Shown here: positions 7,723-17,600 of the stretch, one piece after another
Position numbering within the stretch: position 1 is the first letter of the stretch
How the letters are laid out: each line of letters begins with the position of its first letter
NCBI RefSeq assembly: GCF_937981295.1
Contig: NZ_CALJPC010000102.1
Coordinates: forward strand, 1 to 28,122
From: an uncultured Campylobacter sp.
GTDB taxonomy: Bacteria; Campylobacterota; Campylobacteria; Campylobacterales; Campylobacteraceae
Direction: 5' to 3'
Length of the DNA: 28,122 nucleotides
Program-made: the position numbers and the translations under genes
The notes under the pieces: generated by a model
The model's database searches: none
Told to the model about the DNA's origin: nothing
Seen by the model: only the letters and a program-made list of their open reading frames with translations

Positions 7723-8253
7723 ATGGCAAATAAATGGTATGCGATACAAACTTACGCCGGCAGCGAGATGGCGGTAAAGCGCGCGATAGAAGCGCTAAAG
7801 CAAGACGAAGCGCTTGAGGCTAAGATCGGCGAAGTGCTAGTACCTACCGAAGATGTTATAGAGGTCAAAAATACAAAGCAAACCATTAAAGAGCGTAGCT
7901 TATATCCAGGATATTGCTTTGCAAATTTAGATCTGGATACCACTTTATGGCATAGAATTCAGATGCTACCTAAGGTTAGTCGCTTTATCGGCGAGGCTAA
8001 AAAGCCCTCTCCGCTACCGGAAAAAGATATCGAAATAATTCTAGAAAAGATTAATAATCGCGAGGCTCCTAAGCCCAAGATTAATTTTGATGAGGGCGAG
8101 ACGGTTAGGATCGTCGATGGGCCTTTTGCTAATTTCAACGGCATCGTAGAAGAGTATGATATGATCCACGGCAAGCTTCGCCTCAATGTTTCGATCTTCG
8201 GACGAAGCACGCCGATTGAAATTTCATACTCGCAAGTTGAAAAGATTATTTAA
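7723..8253 (+). CDS. nusG: Transcription termination/antitermination factor NusG
   Basis: Binds RNA polymerase to raise processivity and links it to Rho or to ribosomal protein S10. The 176 residues are a typical length. The N-terminal NGN domain begins KWYAIQTYAGSE and includes LYPGYCFANLDLD; the linker is rich in lysine and proline near residues 95-115; the C-terminal KOW domain reads FDEGETVRIVDGPFANFNG. The start is supported by TAGGGAT upstream. It belongs to the secE-nusG-rplKAJL-rpoBC cluster and ends 20 bases before rplK. Confidence 0.98.
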   Translation: MANKWYAIQTYAGSEMAVKRAIEALKQDEALEAKIGEVLVPTEDVIEVKNTKQTIKERSLYPGYCFANLDLDTTLWHRIQMLPKVSRFIGEAKKPSPLPEKDIEIILEKINNREAPKPKINFDEGETVRIVDGPFANFNGIVEEYDMIHGKLRLNVSIFGRSTPIEISYSQVEKII

Positions 8254-8273
8254 ATTTTATAAGGAGTAGATTT

Positions 8274-8699
8274 ATGGCTAAGAAAGTTATTGGCGAAATC
8301 AAGCTGCAAATAGCGGCCGCAAAAGCAAATCCAAGCCCGCCAGTAGGTCCTGCATTAGGACAAAAGGGCGTTAATATTATGGAATTTTGCAAAGCGTTTA
8401 ACGAGCGAACCAAAGATATGGCGGGCTTTAATATTCCGGTCATTATCACGGTTTATGCCGATAAAAGCTTTACTTTCATCACTAAACAACCGCCTGCGAC
8501 GGATTTGATCAAAAAAGCGGCGAAGATAGATAAGGGTTCGGACAATCCTCTTAAAAAGAAGGTAGCATCCTTAACTAAGGCTCAAGTTTTAGAGATCGTC
8601 GAGAAAAAGATCGCCGATCTGAATACCAAAGATAGAGAGCAGGCTGCTAGGATTATAGCGGGTTCGGCTCGTTCTATGGGTATTACGGTCACTGACTAG
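8274..8699 (+). CDS. rplK: 50S ribosomal protein L11
   Basis: L11 (141 residues) forms the GTPase-associated centre with 23S rRNA helices 43-44 and takes part in the stringent response. The N-terminal domain has the proline block NPSPPVGPALGQKGVN, the thiostrepton-binding region, and the RNA-binding C-terminal domain contains the conserved ARIIAGSARSMGI block. AAGGAG at 8261 is well placed for the ATG. In E. coli rplK and rplA are cotranscribed and autoregulated by L1. Confidence 0.98.
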   Translation: MAKKVIGEIKLQIAAAKANPSPPVGPALGQKGVNIMEFCKAFNERTKDMAGFNIPVIITVYADKSFTFITKQPPATDLIKKAAKIDKGSDNPLKKKVASLTKAQVLEIVEKKIADLNTKDREQAARIIAGSARSMGITVTD

Positions 8700-8707
8700 A
8701 CCTTTTG

Positions 8708-8731
8708 ACCGCTAAGGTTTAAAAAAGCGGT
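8708..8731 (+). other. Short hairpin between rplK and rplA
   Basis: ACCGCT (8708-8713) and AGCGGT (8726-8731) can pair over a 12-base loop in the 56-base spacer. No T tract follows, so it is not a terminator. It could be part of a translational control site for rplA or an mRNA stability element; nothing more can be said. Confidence 0.35.
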
Positions 8732-8755
8732 AGCACTTTAATTGCGGAGAAATAT

Positions 8756-9457
8756 ATGCCAAAAAATTCAAAAAGATTCAACGAACTTTTAAAAAAAGTT
8801 GACGTAAATAAAATTTATAGTGTAGACGAAGCGATAAGCACGGTAAAAACTCTAGCTTCTGCTAAATTTGATGAGACGGTGGAGATCGCTCTTAAACTAA
8901 ACGTAGATCCAAGACATGCCGATCAGATGGTGCGCGGCTCGGTCGTTTTACCTGCCGGTACTGGCAAGAGCGTTCGCGTAGCCGTGATCGCAAAGGACGC
9001 AAAGGCTAGCGAAGCTAGCGAAGCGGGTGCCGATATCGTGGGTGCCGATGATCTGATTGAAGAGATTCAAAAAGGAAATATAAATTTCGATGTTCTTATC
9101 GCTACTCCAAATTTAATGGGACTAGTCGGTAAGGTAGGTCGTATTCTCGGTCCAAAAGGCGTTATGCCGAACCCTAAAACCGGTACCGTTACTATGGATA
9201 TCGCTCAAGCCGTTAAAAATGCTAAGGGTGGACAGGTAAATTTCCGCGTCGATAAGCAGGGAAATATCCACGCAGGCCTTGGCAAGGCTAGCTTTAGCAA
9301 AGAGCAGCTTTTAGACAATCTTACGACGTTTATCAAAACCATAAATAAGCATAAGCCAGCGACTGCGAAGGGCAGATACGTAACGCATGCATCGCTTTCA
9401 CTTACTATGAGCCCTGCAGTTACACTGGATAATCAAGAAATAATCGATTTAAAATAA
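8756..9457 (+). CDS. rplA: 50S ribosomal protein L1
   Basis: L1 (233 residues) forms the mobile L1 stalk that helps release deacylated tRNA, and in other bacteria represses its own operon by binding the mRNA. Family blocks are present: VDVNKIYSVDEAI near the start, NVDPRHADQMVRG, and the highly conserved segment GRILGPKGVMPNPKTGT, followed by IHAGLGKASF. The ATG is preceded by GCGGAG. A 113-base spacer with foldable sequence separates it from rplJ. Confidence 0.98.
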   Translation: MPKNSKRFNELLKKVDVNKIYSVDEAISTVKTLASAKFDETVEIALKLNVDPRHADQMVRGSVVLPAGTGKSVRVAVIAKDAKASEASEAGADIVGADDLIEEIQKGNINFDVLIATPNLMGLVGKVGRILGPKGVMPNPKTGTVTMDIAQAVKNAKGGQVNFRVDKQGNIHAGLGKASFSKEQLLDNLTTFIKTINKHKPATAKGRYVTHASLSLTMSPAVTLDNQEIIDLK

Positions 9458-9481
9458 AATTTTAAATTTTTATCTTAGATT

Positions 9482-9558
9482 GGAGATAGTTCAAGGTTTT
9501 TAACTTAATTGATCGAAATTTCAAAATTTCGATCGCTTGGCTTGAAATCACCGATCGG
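9482..9558 (+). promoter_or_regulatory. Candidate L10-type leader RNA upstream of rplJ
   Basis: The spacer folds into a long interrupted stem. GG 9482-9483 pairs with CC 9551-9552, GAT 9485-9487 with ATC 9547-9549, a two-base AG bulge follows, and TTCAAG 9490-9495 pairs with CTTGAA 9541-9546. An inner hairpin GATCGAAATTT (9511-9521) pairs exactly with 9524-9534. L10 leaders in other bacteria bind L10-L12 and repress translation; the bulged helix just before the rplJ ribosome binding site fits that role. The function is inferred from position and fold. Confidence 0.55.
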
Positions 9559-9570
9559 AAAGGAGACCTA

Positions 9571-10050
9571 ATGACGAGAGACGAAAAATCAAAGATAGTA
9601 GCGGAGCTTGGCGAGGCTTTCAAAGCTAGCGAAGCTATAGTAATTTCCGATTTTAAAGGCCTTAGCGTTAAGCAGCTTGAAGATCTTAGAAATAGCGCGC
9701 GCGAAGCGGGCGTAAAGGTTCGGGTTATCAAAAATACCCTAGCTAATATCGCATTAAAAAATGCCGAAAAAAACGGACTTAGCTTTAAAGATACCAATAT
9801 CTTCTTATGGGGCGAGCAGCTTTCTGTATGTAAAGTAGCGGCTAAATTTGAAGAGAAAAATGAAATTTTTAAACTTAAGACCGCTCATATCGATGGGGAA
9901 GTAGCTGGCGTAGATAAGGTTAGGGCGCTTTCGAAGATGCCTTCGAGAGACGAGCTTATCGCGATGCTACTTCAAGTATGGAATGCGCCGATCCAAAATT
10001 TTACGATCGGCTTAAATGCGCTTAAGCAGAAAAAAGAAGCTAGCGCTTAA
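9571..10050 (+). CDS. rplJ: 50S ribosomal protein L10
   Basis: L10 (159 residues) is the base of the ribosomal stalk; its C-terminal helix carries L7/L12 dimers that recruit translational GTPases. The N-terminal RNA-binding domain shows the usual KSKIVAELGEAFKASEA block followed by DFKGLSVKQLEDLR and VRVIKNTLANIAL; the C-terminal region ends in an L12-binding helix (GLNALKQKKEA). AAAGGAG at 9559-9565 supports the ATG. rplL follows 20 bases later. Expression is probably controlled through the upstream leader. Confidence 0.97.
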   Translation: MTRDEKSKIVAELGEAFKASEAIVISDFKGLSVKQLEDLRNSAREAGVKVRVIKNTLANIALKNAEKNGLSFKDTNIFLWGEQLSVCKVAAKFEEKNEIFKLKTAHIDGEVAGVDKVRALSKMPSRDELIAMLLQVWNAPIQNFTIGLNALKQKKEASA

Positions 10051-10070
10051 TTAAAATTTAGGAGAATAAA

Positions 10071-10454
10071 ATGGCAATTTCAACAGATGAAGAGGTTTTG
10101 GAGTATATCTCTAATCGTTCGGTGCTAGAGCTTAGCGAACTAGTTAAAAAATTTGAGGAAAAATTCGGCGTAAGCGCAGCTCCGGTTATGGTGGCTGGCG
10201 GCGCAGGTGCAGGTGGTGCAGGTGCGGCAGCGGCTGAAGAGAAAACGGAATTCGATGTCGTATTGCTTGATGCGGGTGACAAGAAAATCAACGTAATTAA
10301 GGTTGTTCGCGCCCTAACAGGTCTTGGTCTAAAAGAAGCCAAAGACGCTACCGAGGCTACTCCGTCCGTTCTTAAAGAGGGACTTAACAAAGAAGACGCC
10401 GAGAAGGCTAAAAAAGAGCTTGAAGAAGCAGGCGCTAAAGTCGAACTCAAATAA
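10071..10454 (+). CDS. rplL: 50S ribosomal protein L7/L12
   Basis: The multicopy stalk protein that binds elongation factors and stimulates their GTPase. The 127 residues show the three-part layout: N-terminal dimerisation helices (EVLEYISNRSVLELSELVKK), an Ala/Gly hinge at about residues 42-55 (GGAGAGGAGAAAA), and the C-terminal factor-binding domain starting EFDVVLLDAG with the GLGLKEAKD helix and the C-terminal EEAGAKVELK. AGGAG precedes the ATG. Two hairpins fill the spacer before rpoB, where L12 expression is typically uncoupled from polymerase expression. Confidence 0.98.
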   Translation: MAISTDEEVLEYISNRSVLELSELVKKFEEKFGVSAAPVMVAGGAGAGGAGAAAAEEKTEFDVVLLDAGDKKINVIKVVRALTGLGLKEAKDATEATPSVLKEGLNKEDAEKAKKELEEAGAKVELK

Positions 10455-10457
10455 ATC

Positions 10458-10477
10458 GCGGAATTTTAAAATTTCGC
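10458..10477. repeat. Palindromic hairpin downstream of rplL
   Basis: GCGGAATTTT (10458-10467) pairs with AAAATTTCGC (10468-10477) with one G-T pair. Eighteen of its bases are identical to 281-298. No T run follows, so on its own it is a poor terminator; it may act as a 3' processing or stability structure. Confidence 0.5.
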
Positions 10478-10487
10478 ATACAAATGT

Positions 10488-10520
10488 GTGCCGGTGCGTT
10501 GCATCGGCACTTCTTTCTTT
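10488..10520 (+). terminator. Attenuator-like hairpin between rplL and rpoB
   Basis: GTGCCGGTGC (10488-10497) and GCATCGGCAC (10501-10510) form a 10-pair stem with one G-T pair and a three-base GTT loop, followed by the interrupted T tract TTCTTTCTTT (10511-10520). A broken T tract suggests partial termination. In E. coli an attenuator in the same place lowers rpoBC transcription relative to rplJL; the same job is inferred here. Confidence 0.7.
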
Positions 10521-10544
10521 AAAATACAACTACGAGGTAGTGGA

Positions 10545-13500
10545 ATGTTAAACAGCCTATATTCAGGAAATCGTCTTAGAGTGGATTTTTCAAAGGTTCC
10601 CAAAGACATCGAAATTCCGAATTTATTACAACTACAAAAGAAAAGTTTTGATCATTTTTTAAATCTTGATAACTCGGGTGGAGAAAGCGGCATAGAGAAG
10701 GTTTTCAAAGCCATTTTTCCTATCCACGATGCACAGAATAGACTAAGTATCGAGTATGTAAGTAGCGAAATTTCAAAGCCAAAGTATTCGATTAGAGAAT
10801 GCATGGAAAGAGGGCTTACTTATTCGGTAAATTTAAAGATGAAGCTCCGTTTGCTAGTGCATGAGCGCGATGAAAAGACAGGCAAAAAAATCGGCGTAAA
10901 AGAGATCAAAGAGCAAGATATATTCATTCGCGACATTCCTTTAATGACCGATAGAATTTCATTTATCATTAACGGCGTAGAGCGCGTCGTCGTAAATCAG
11001 CTACACAGAAGCCCGGGCGTAATCTTCAAAGAGGAAGAGAGTCCAACCGTTTTAAATAAACTTATCTACACCGCTCAAATAATACCGGATCGCGGCAGCT
11101 GGCTATACTTCGAATACGACGTAAAAGACGTACTATATGTGCGCATAAATAAAAGACGCAAGGTTCCGATCACGATCCTATTTCGCGCACTCGGTTACAA
11201 AAAACAAGACATAATAAAATTATTTTATCCTATTAAGACAATCTATATCAAAAAAGGAAAATTCCTGACCGATTTCGATCCGAAAGAATACGCGGGCAGG
11301 CTCGATTACGATATTATAAACGAAAAGGGCGAAGTGCTTCATCAAGCAAGCAAGCGCCTAACATCCAAAAAAGCAGAGAAGTTAGCAGAGGACGGACTAA
11401 AGCTCATCGAGTATCCGGCTGAAATTTTAGCCGAGCGCTACCTAGCGGGCGTCATCGTCGATAAAAACAGCGGCGAAGTGCTTTTTGATTCGCTAACCGC
11501 GCTTGATGAGGGCAAGCTAGCCAAGATCGCTAACACCGAGAAAAAATTTACGATCGCTAACGACCTAGCTAGCGGCGTAGATACTTCAATCATAAATTCT
11601 TTTATTCAAGATGCAGACGCGCTTAAGCTCTTGCAGCAAAGCGAGGGCATAGACGACGAGAACGATCTGGCTGCGATTAGAATTTACAAAGTAATGCGCC
11701 CCGGCGAGCCGGTGGTAAAAGAGGCGGCAAAGAGCTTCGTAAACGATCTGTTTTTCAACCCGGAGCGCTATGATCTAACCAAAGTCGGTCGCATGAAGAT
11801 GAACCACAAGCTGGGTATCGAGGCGCCGGAGTACGTAACCGTGCTAACCAGCGAGGATATTATCAAGACGGCGAAATATCTAATTAGAGTTAAAAATGGC
11901 GACGGCTTCATCGATGATCGCGACAATCTCGGCAATCGCCGCATACGTTCAATCGGAGAGCTTTTGGCAAACGAGATGCATCTTGGATTTATCAAGGTTC
12001 AAAAGGCGATCAAGGATAAATTTACTGGCATTAGCGGAAATTTAGACGAGCTTATGCCGTATGATTTCGTAAACCCTAAAATCATCACCACTACGCTTAT
12101 GGAATTTTTCACCGGCGGTCAGCTAAGCCAGTTTATGGATCAGACCAACCCGCTTAGCGAGGTTACGCATAAACGTCGTCTATCTGCGCTGGGCGAGGGC
12201 GGACTAGTTAAAGAGCGCGCAGGCTTTGAGGTGCGCGACGTCCATCCTACGCACTACGGTAGAATTTGCCCTATCGAGACCCCGGAGGGTCAAAATATCG
12301 GTCTTATTAACACCTTGGCAACCTATGCGAAGGTAAATGATCTAGGCTTCGTCGAGGCTCCGTATAAAAAGGTCGTAGACGGCAAGGTCACGGACGAGAT
12401 CGTATATCTTACCGCTACGCAGGAGGAGGGGCTCGTAATCGCTCCGGCGTCCGCTAAATTGGACGAAGAGGGCAATATCGTAGAGGAGCTTTTAGAGGTC
12501 AGAAAAGACGGCGAAAACATCATGGCTAAACGCGAGGATATTTCGCTGATAGATCTTTGCTCCGGTATGGTCGCGGGCGTAGCGGCATCACTGATTCCGT
12601 TTTTGGAGCACGACGATGCTAACCGCGCGCTTATGGGCTCGAACATGCAGCGCCAAGCCGTGCCGCTTCTGCACTCCACCGCCCCTATTGTAGGAACTGG
12701 CATGGAAGCGATAATCGCGCGCGATTCATGGGAAGCGATCAAGGCCGGTCGCGACGGCGTCGTAGAAAAGGTCGATAACAAAAACATATTCATTTTAGGC
12801 GAGGATGAGAAGGGTCCGTTTATCGATCACTATTCGATGGAGAAAAATTTACGCACTAACCAAAACACTACCTTTTCACAGCGCCCTATCGTGCGAAAAG
12901 GCGACGTGATAAAGGCGGGTCAAATCATAGCCGACGGTCCTAGCATGGACGGCGGCGAGCTTGCGATCGGCAAAAATGCCCTCATAGCTTTCATGCCGTG
13001 GCACGGTTACAATTACGAGGATGCCGTCGTAATGAGCGAAAAGATGATCCGCGCCGACGAATACACCAGCGTGCATGTTTATGAGAAAGAGATCGAGGCT
13101 AGAGAGCTTAAAGACGGCGTAGAGGAGATCACTCGCGATATCCCTAACATCAAAGAGGAGGAGCTTACTCACCTCGATGATAGCGGTATCGTAAAGATCG
13201 GTACTCACGTAAAGCCGGGCATGATCTTGGTAGGCAAGGTAACTCCGAAGGGCGAGGTCAAACCGACGCCTGAAGAGAGGCTTTTGCGCGCAATTTTTGG
13301 CGAGAAGGCAGGGCATGTGGTAAATAAATCGCTCTACGCTACCGCTTCGATGGAGGGCGTGGTAATCGACGTTAAAATTTTTACCAAAAAGGGCTACGAG
13401 AAGGATCCACGCACGAACAAAGCCTATGAGGATGAAAAAACCGAGCTCGAAAGGGAGCATCACGACAGGCTTTTGATGCTCGATCGCGAGGAGATGCTAA

Positions 13501-14681
13501 AGGTAGTGGCGCTACTTTCTAAAAGCGCTTTACAAAGCGATCAAAGCCTAAATAAAAAAGATTATAAAAAGGGCGATAAGGTTAAAAAAGAGGAGCTTGA
13601 AAGCTCCAACCGCTTTACGTTGAATTCCTTCGTCAAGGCTTATTCTAAAGCTGTTCAGAAGGAATACGAGGAGCTAAAAAACCACTTCCAAAACGAGAAG
13701 CGCAAGCTCAAAGAGGAACACGACGAAAAGATCGAAATTTTAGAAAAAGACGATATCTTGCCAAGCGGCGTCGTTAAGCTCGTAAAGGTCTATATCGCGA
13801 CTAAGCGCAAGTTAAAAGTGGGCGATAAGATGGCGGGCCGCCACGGAAATAAGGGCATCGTCTCAAACATCGTCCCTGAGGTTGATATGCCGTATCTGCC
13901 TAGCGGACAGCGCGTGGATATCGTGCTAAATCCTCTCGGCGTTCCAAGTCGTATGAATATCGGTCAGATAATGGAGAGCCACTTAGGTCTTGTGGGCTGG
14001 CGCCTAGGCGAGCAGATCGCTAAAATTTTAGAGGAGAAAACGGGCGAATGGTTAAAAACCCTCCGCGCCAAAATGATTGAGATCGCGGGCGTTTCCAAGC
14101 TAATGCAGGCTAAAAAGACGCTTGAGAAGATCAGTGATGAAGATCTTTTGAAATACGCTAGAGATTGGGCGAAAGGGGTGAGATTTTCGGCTCCGATATT
14201 CGAAGGTATCGTGCCGGAGGATTTCAAAAAGCTATTTGAAATGGCGGGCATCGATCAGGACGGCAAGACCGAGCTTTACGACGGCCGCACCGGCGAAAAG
14301 ATCAAAGAGCGCGTAAACGTGGGCTGCATGTATTATCTCAAACTACACCACCTAGTCGACGAGAAGGTTCACGCAAGAAGCACCGGTCCTTACAGCCTAG
14401 TTACGCAGCAGCCGGTCGGCGGCAAGGCGCTATTCGGCGGTCAAAGATTTGGAGAGATGGAAGTTTGGGCTCTGGAGGCATACGGCGCGGCATACACGCT
14501 TCGCGAAATGCTAACGATCAAATCCGACGACGTCGACGGACGCTTGGCTGCGTATAAGGCGCTGACAAAAGGCGAAAACGTTCCGTCTACCGGAATTCCT
14601 GAGACATTTTTTGTTTTAACAAACGAGCTTAAATCGCTTGCTCTAGACGTTGAAATTTACGAGAATGGAGAGAATAAATGA
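10545..14681 (+). CDS. rpoB: RNA polymerase beta subunit
   Basis: The 1378-residue beta subunit forms one pincer of the RNA polymerase clamp and much of the active site. The ATG at 10545 gives MLNSLYSGNRLRVDFSK; the in-frame extension upstream reads through the attenuator hairpin and is rejected. The rifampicin-pocket segment GQLSQFMDQTNPLSEVTHK begins near residue 525; the residues equivalent to E. coli D516, H526 and S531 are D532, H542 and S547, the usual drug-sensitive types. The conserved DKMAGRHGNKG block lies at about 1094-1104, and the C-terminus has SDDVDGR with the FFVLTNELKSLALDV tail. The stop overlaps the rpoC start (ATGA), so the two subunits are coupled in translation but not fused. 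Confidence 0.99.
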   Translation: MLNSLYSGNRLRVDFSKVPKDIEIPNLLQLQKKSFDHFLNLDNSGGESGIEKVFKAIFPIHDAQNRLSIEYVSSEISKPKYSIRECMERGLTYSVNLKMKLRLLVHERDEKTGKKIGVKEIKEQDIFIRDIPLMTDRISFIINGVERVVVNQLHRSPGVIFKEEESPTVLNKLIYTAQIIPDRGSWLYFEYDVKDVLYVRINKRRKVPITILFRALGYKKQDIIKLFYPIKTIYIKKGKFLTDFDPKEYAGRLDYDIINEKGEVLHQASKRLTSKKAEKLAEDGLKLIEYPAEILAERYLAGVIVDKNSGEVLFDSLTALDEGKLAKIANTEKKFTIANDLASGVDTSIINSFIQDADALKLLQQSEGIDDENDLAAIRIYKVMRPGEPVVKEAAKSFVNDLFFNPERYDLTKVGRMKMNHKLGIEAPEYVTVLTSEDIIKTAKYLIRVKNGDGFIDDRDNLGNRRIRSIGELLANEMHLGFIKVQKAIKDKFTGISGNLDELMPYDFVNPKIITTTLMEFFTGGQLSQFMDQTNPLSEVTHKRRLSALGEGGLVKERAGFEVRDVHPTHYGRICPIETPEGQNIGLINTLATYAKVNDLGFVEAPYKKVVDGKVTDEIVYLTATQEEGLVIAPASAKLDEEGNIVEELLEVRKDGENIMAKREDISLIDLCSGMVAGVAASLIPFLEHDDANRALMGSNMQRQAVPLLHSTAPIVGTGMEAIIARDSWEAIKAGRDGVVEKVDNKNIFILGEDEKGPFIDHYSMEKNLRTNQNTTFSQRPIVRKGDVIKAGQIIADGPSMDGGELAIGKNALIAFMPWHGYNYEDAVVMSEKMIRADEYTSVHVYEKEIEARELKDGVEEITRDIPNIKEEELTHLDDSGIVKIGTHVKPGMILVGKVTPKGEVKPTPEERLLRAIFGEKAGHVVNKSLYATASMEGVVIDVKIFTKKGYEKDPRTNKAYEDEKTELEREHHDRLLMLDREEMLKVVALLSKSALQSDQSLNKKDYKKGDKVKKEELESSNRFTLNSFVKAYSKAVQKEYEELKNHFQNEKRKLKEEHDEKIEILEKDDILPSGVVKLVKVYIATKRKLKVGDKMAGRHGNKGIVSNIVPEVDMPYLPSGQRVDIVLNPLGVPSRMNIGQIMESHLGLVGWRLGEQIAKILEEKTGEWLKTLRAKMIEIAGVSKLMQAKKTLEKISDEDLLKYARDWAKGVRFSAPIFEGIVPEDFKKLFEMAGIDQDGKTELYDGRTGEKIKERVNVGCMYYLKLHHLVDEKVHARSTGPYSLVTQQPVGGKALFGGQRFGEMEVWALEAYGAAYTLREMLTIKSDDVDGRLAAYKALTKGENVPSTGIPETFFVLTNELKSLALDVEIYENGENK

Positions 14682-17600
14682 GCGATAATTCAAATTTAGA
14701 AAGAATAGAAATAAAAGAAGACGCTAGAGTTCACGACTTCGACGCGTTTGCTATTAGGCTTGCTAGCCCCGAGCAGATTAAAGCTTGGAGCCATGGCGAG
14801 GTCAAAAAGCCCGAAACCATCAATTACCGCACGCTAAAACCAGAGCGCGACGGTCTTTTTTGCGCTAAAATTTTCGGTCCCGTAAGGGATTATGAGTGCA
14901 TCTGCGGCAAGTATAAAAAGATGCGATATAAGGGCTGGAAGTGCGAAAAATGTGGCGTCGAGATCACGAGCTCGAAGGTTCGCCGCACTAGAATGGGGCA
15001 TATCGAGCTAGTAACGCCGGTAGCGCATATTTGGTACGTAAATTCCTTGCCTAGCCGCATCGGTACGCTTCTAAATATCAAGATGAAAGATCTTGAGCGC
15101 GTGCTTTATTATGAGGCTTACATCGTAGAAAGTGCAGGCGAGGCATTTTACGACAACGAAAATTCTAAAAAGGTCGAAAAATACGACGTTTTAAACGAAG
15201 AGCAGTATCAGAGCTTAAAAGAGCGCTTTTCGCAGACAGGCTTCGTCGCTAAAATGGGCGGTCAGGTGATCCGCGATATGCTAGCTGAGCTTGATTTAGT
15301 TGAAATTTTAAATTCTTTGAAGGAGGAGATGGCTAACACAAACTCCGAAGCGAAGAAAAAAACCATCGTCAAGCGTCTAAAGGTCGTCGAGAGCTTTTTA
15401 AATTCCGGTAATAAGCCCGAGTGGATGATGATTACAAATCTGCCCGTACTGCCTGCCGATCTACGCCCGCTTGTAAGTCTTGAGGGCGGTAAATTTGCGG
15501 TTTCGGACGTAAACGATCTGTATCGCCGCGTCATAAATCGAAATTCTAGACTCAAAAGGCTGATGGAGCTCGATGCACCCGAGATCATCATTCGTAATGA
15601 AAAACGAATGCTTCAAGAGGCAGTGGATGCGCTTTTTGACAACGGACGTCGCGCTAACGCCGTAAAGGGCGCCAATAAGCGACCGCTTAAATCTCTAAGC
15701 GAGATCATTAAGGGTAAGCAGGGCCGCTTCCGTCAAAATTTACTCGGAAAGCGTGTGGATTTTTCGGGTCGCTCCGTCATCGTCGTAGGTCCAAATTTAC
15801 GCATGGATCAGTGCGGTCTGCCTAAGACGATGGCGCTTGAGTTATTCAAGCCGCATCTAATCGCTCGCCTTCAAGAGAAGGGCTATGCAACGACCGTTAA
15901 GCAGGCTAAAAAGATGATTGAAAATAGGATCAATGAAGTTTGGGAGTGCTTGGAGGAGGTCGTAAAGGATCACCCGGTTATGCTAAACCGCGCACCGACG
16001 CTTCATAAGATGTCTATTCAGGCGTTTCATCCCGTACTCGTCGAGGGTAAGGCGATCAGACTGCATCCGCTAGTCTGCGCCGCATTCAACGCAGACTTCG
16101 ACGGCGATCAGATGGCGGTGCACGTGCCACTTAGCCAAGAGGCGATCGCGGAATGTAAAATTTTAATGCTTAGCTCAATGAACATCTTGCTTCCTGCGAG
16201 CGGAAAGCCTGTCGCGGTGCCTAGCCAGGATATGGTTTTAGGAATTTATTATCTAAGCCTCGAAAAGCCGGGTGCAAAAGGAACAAATAAAATTTTTGCA
16301 AACGTCGATGAAGTAATGCTCGCCGTGGAGGCAAATGCCCTAGACATCCACGCTAAAATCAAAACGATGATCGATCGCCGCATTATCTTTACGACCGCGG
16401 GCCGCTTGATCATCAAATCGATCCTGCCTAGCTTTATTCCGGATCATCTTTGGAATAAGATTATGAAGAAAAAGGATATCGCCGAGCTTGTCGATTACGT
16501 CTATAAAAACGGCGGCCTTGAGATAAGCGCGGAATTTTTGGATAATCTTAAAAATTTAGGCTTTGAATCCGCGACTAAAGCGGGCGTTTCGATCTCCGTT
16601 TCGGACATCATCGTGCCGAAGTCCAAAGCAAGCCTCGTCGAAGAGGCTAAAAAGCAGGTCAGAGAGGTTCAGAACCAATACGGCGCGGGCTTGCTAACCG
16701 ACGGCGAGCGCTATAATAAAACGATCGACATCTGGACCAGCACCAGCAAGAAGCTAGCCGATGAGATGATGAAGATGATGGAGAAGGATAAGGACGGCTT
16801 TAACTCGATCTATATGATGGCCGATAGCGGCGCGCGAGGTAGCGCTGAGCAGATCAAGCAGCTAGCGGGCATGAGAGGTCTGATGAGTAAGCCCGACGGC
16901 TCGATCATCGAGACGCCGATTACTTCAAATTTTAGAGAGGGTCTGAATGTAAATGAGTACTTCATCTCGACCCACGGCGCGCGTAAGGGTCTTGCCGATA
17001 CTGCGCTCAAGACTGCGAATGCGGGCTATCTGACGCGAAAGCTGATCGACGTCGCACAAAACGTCAGAGTTACGATGCACGACTGCGGCACGCACGAGGG
17101 TATCGAGGTTACTGAGATTGTAGAGAACGGAACGCAAATAGAAAGCCTAGCCGATAGGATTATGGGTAGGGTGCTAAGCTCGGATGTGATTGATCCGGTA
17201 TCGAATGAAATTTTATTCACCGAAGGCACTCTTTTGGGCGTTGGCGAAGTAAAAACCATCGTGGATTCGGGTATTAAATCCGTAAGTATCCGCACGCCGA
17301 TTACGTGCAAGGCCGCAAAAGGCGTCTGCGCGAAGTGCTATGGCGTAAATTTAGGCGAGGGCAAGCTGGTAAAACCGGGTGAAGCGGTCGGTATCATCTC
17401 TGCGCAATCAATCGGCGAGCCGGGCACGCAGCTTACGCTACGAACCTTCCATGCCGGCGGTACTGCATCTACCGAGCAGCAAGATCGTCAAGTAATCGCC
17501 GATAAGGAAGGCTTTATCAGATATTACAACGTAAAGACCTACGAAAACGGCGGCAAAAATATCGTGATGAACCGCAGAAACGCCGCGGTGCTTTTGGTTG

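Noticed and set aside
16810..17310. Minus-strand readings inside rpoC
   Set aside because: Fully inside an intact conserved gene and without independent signals.
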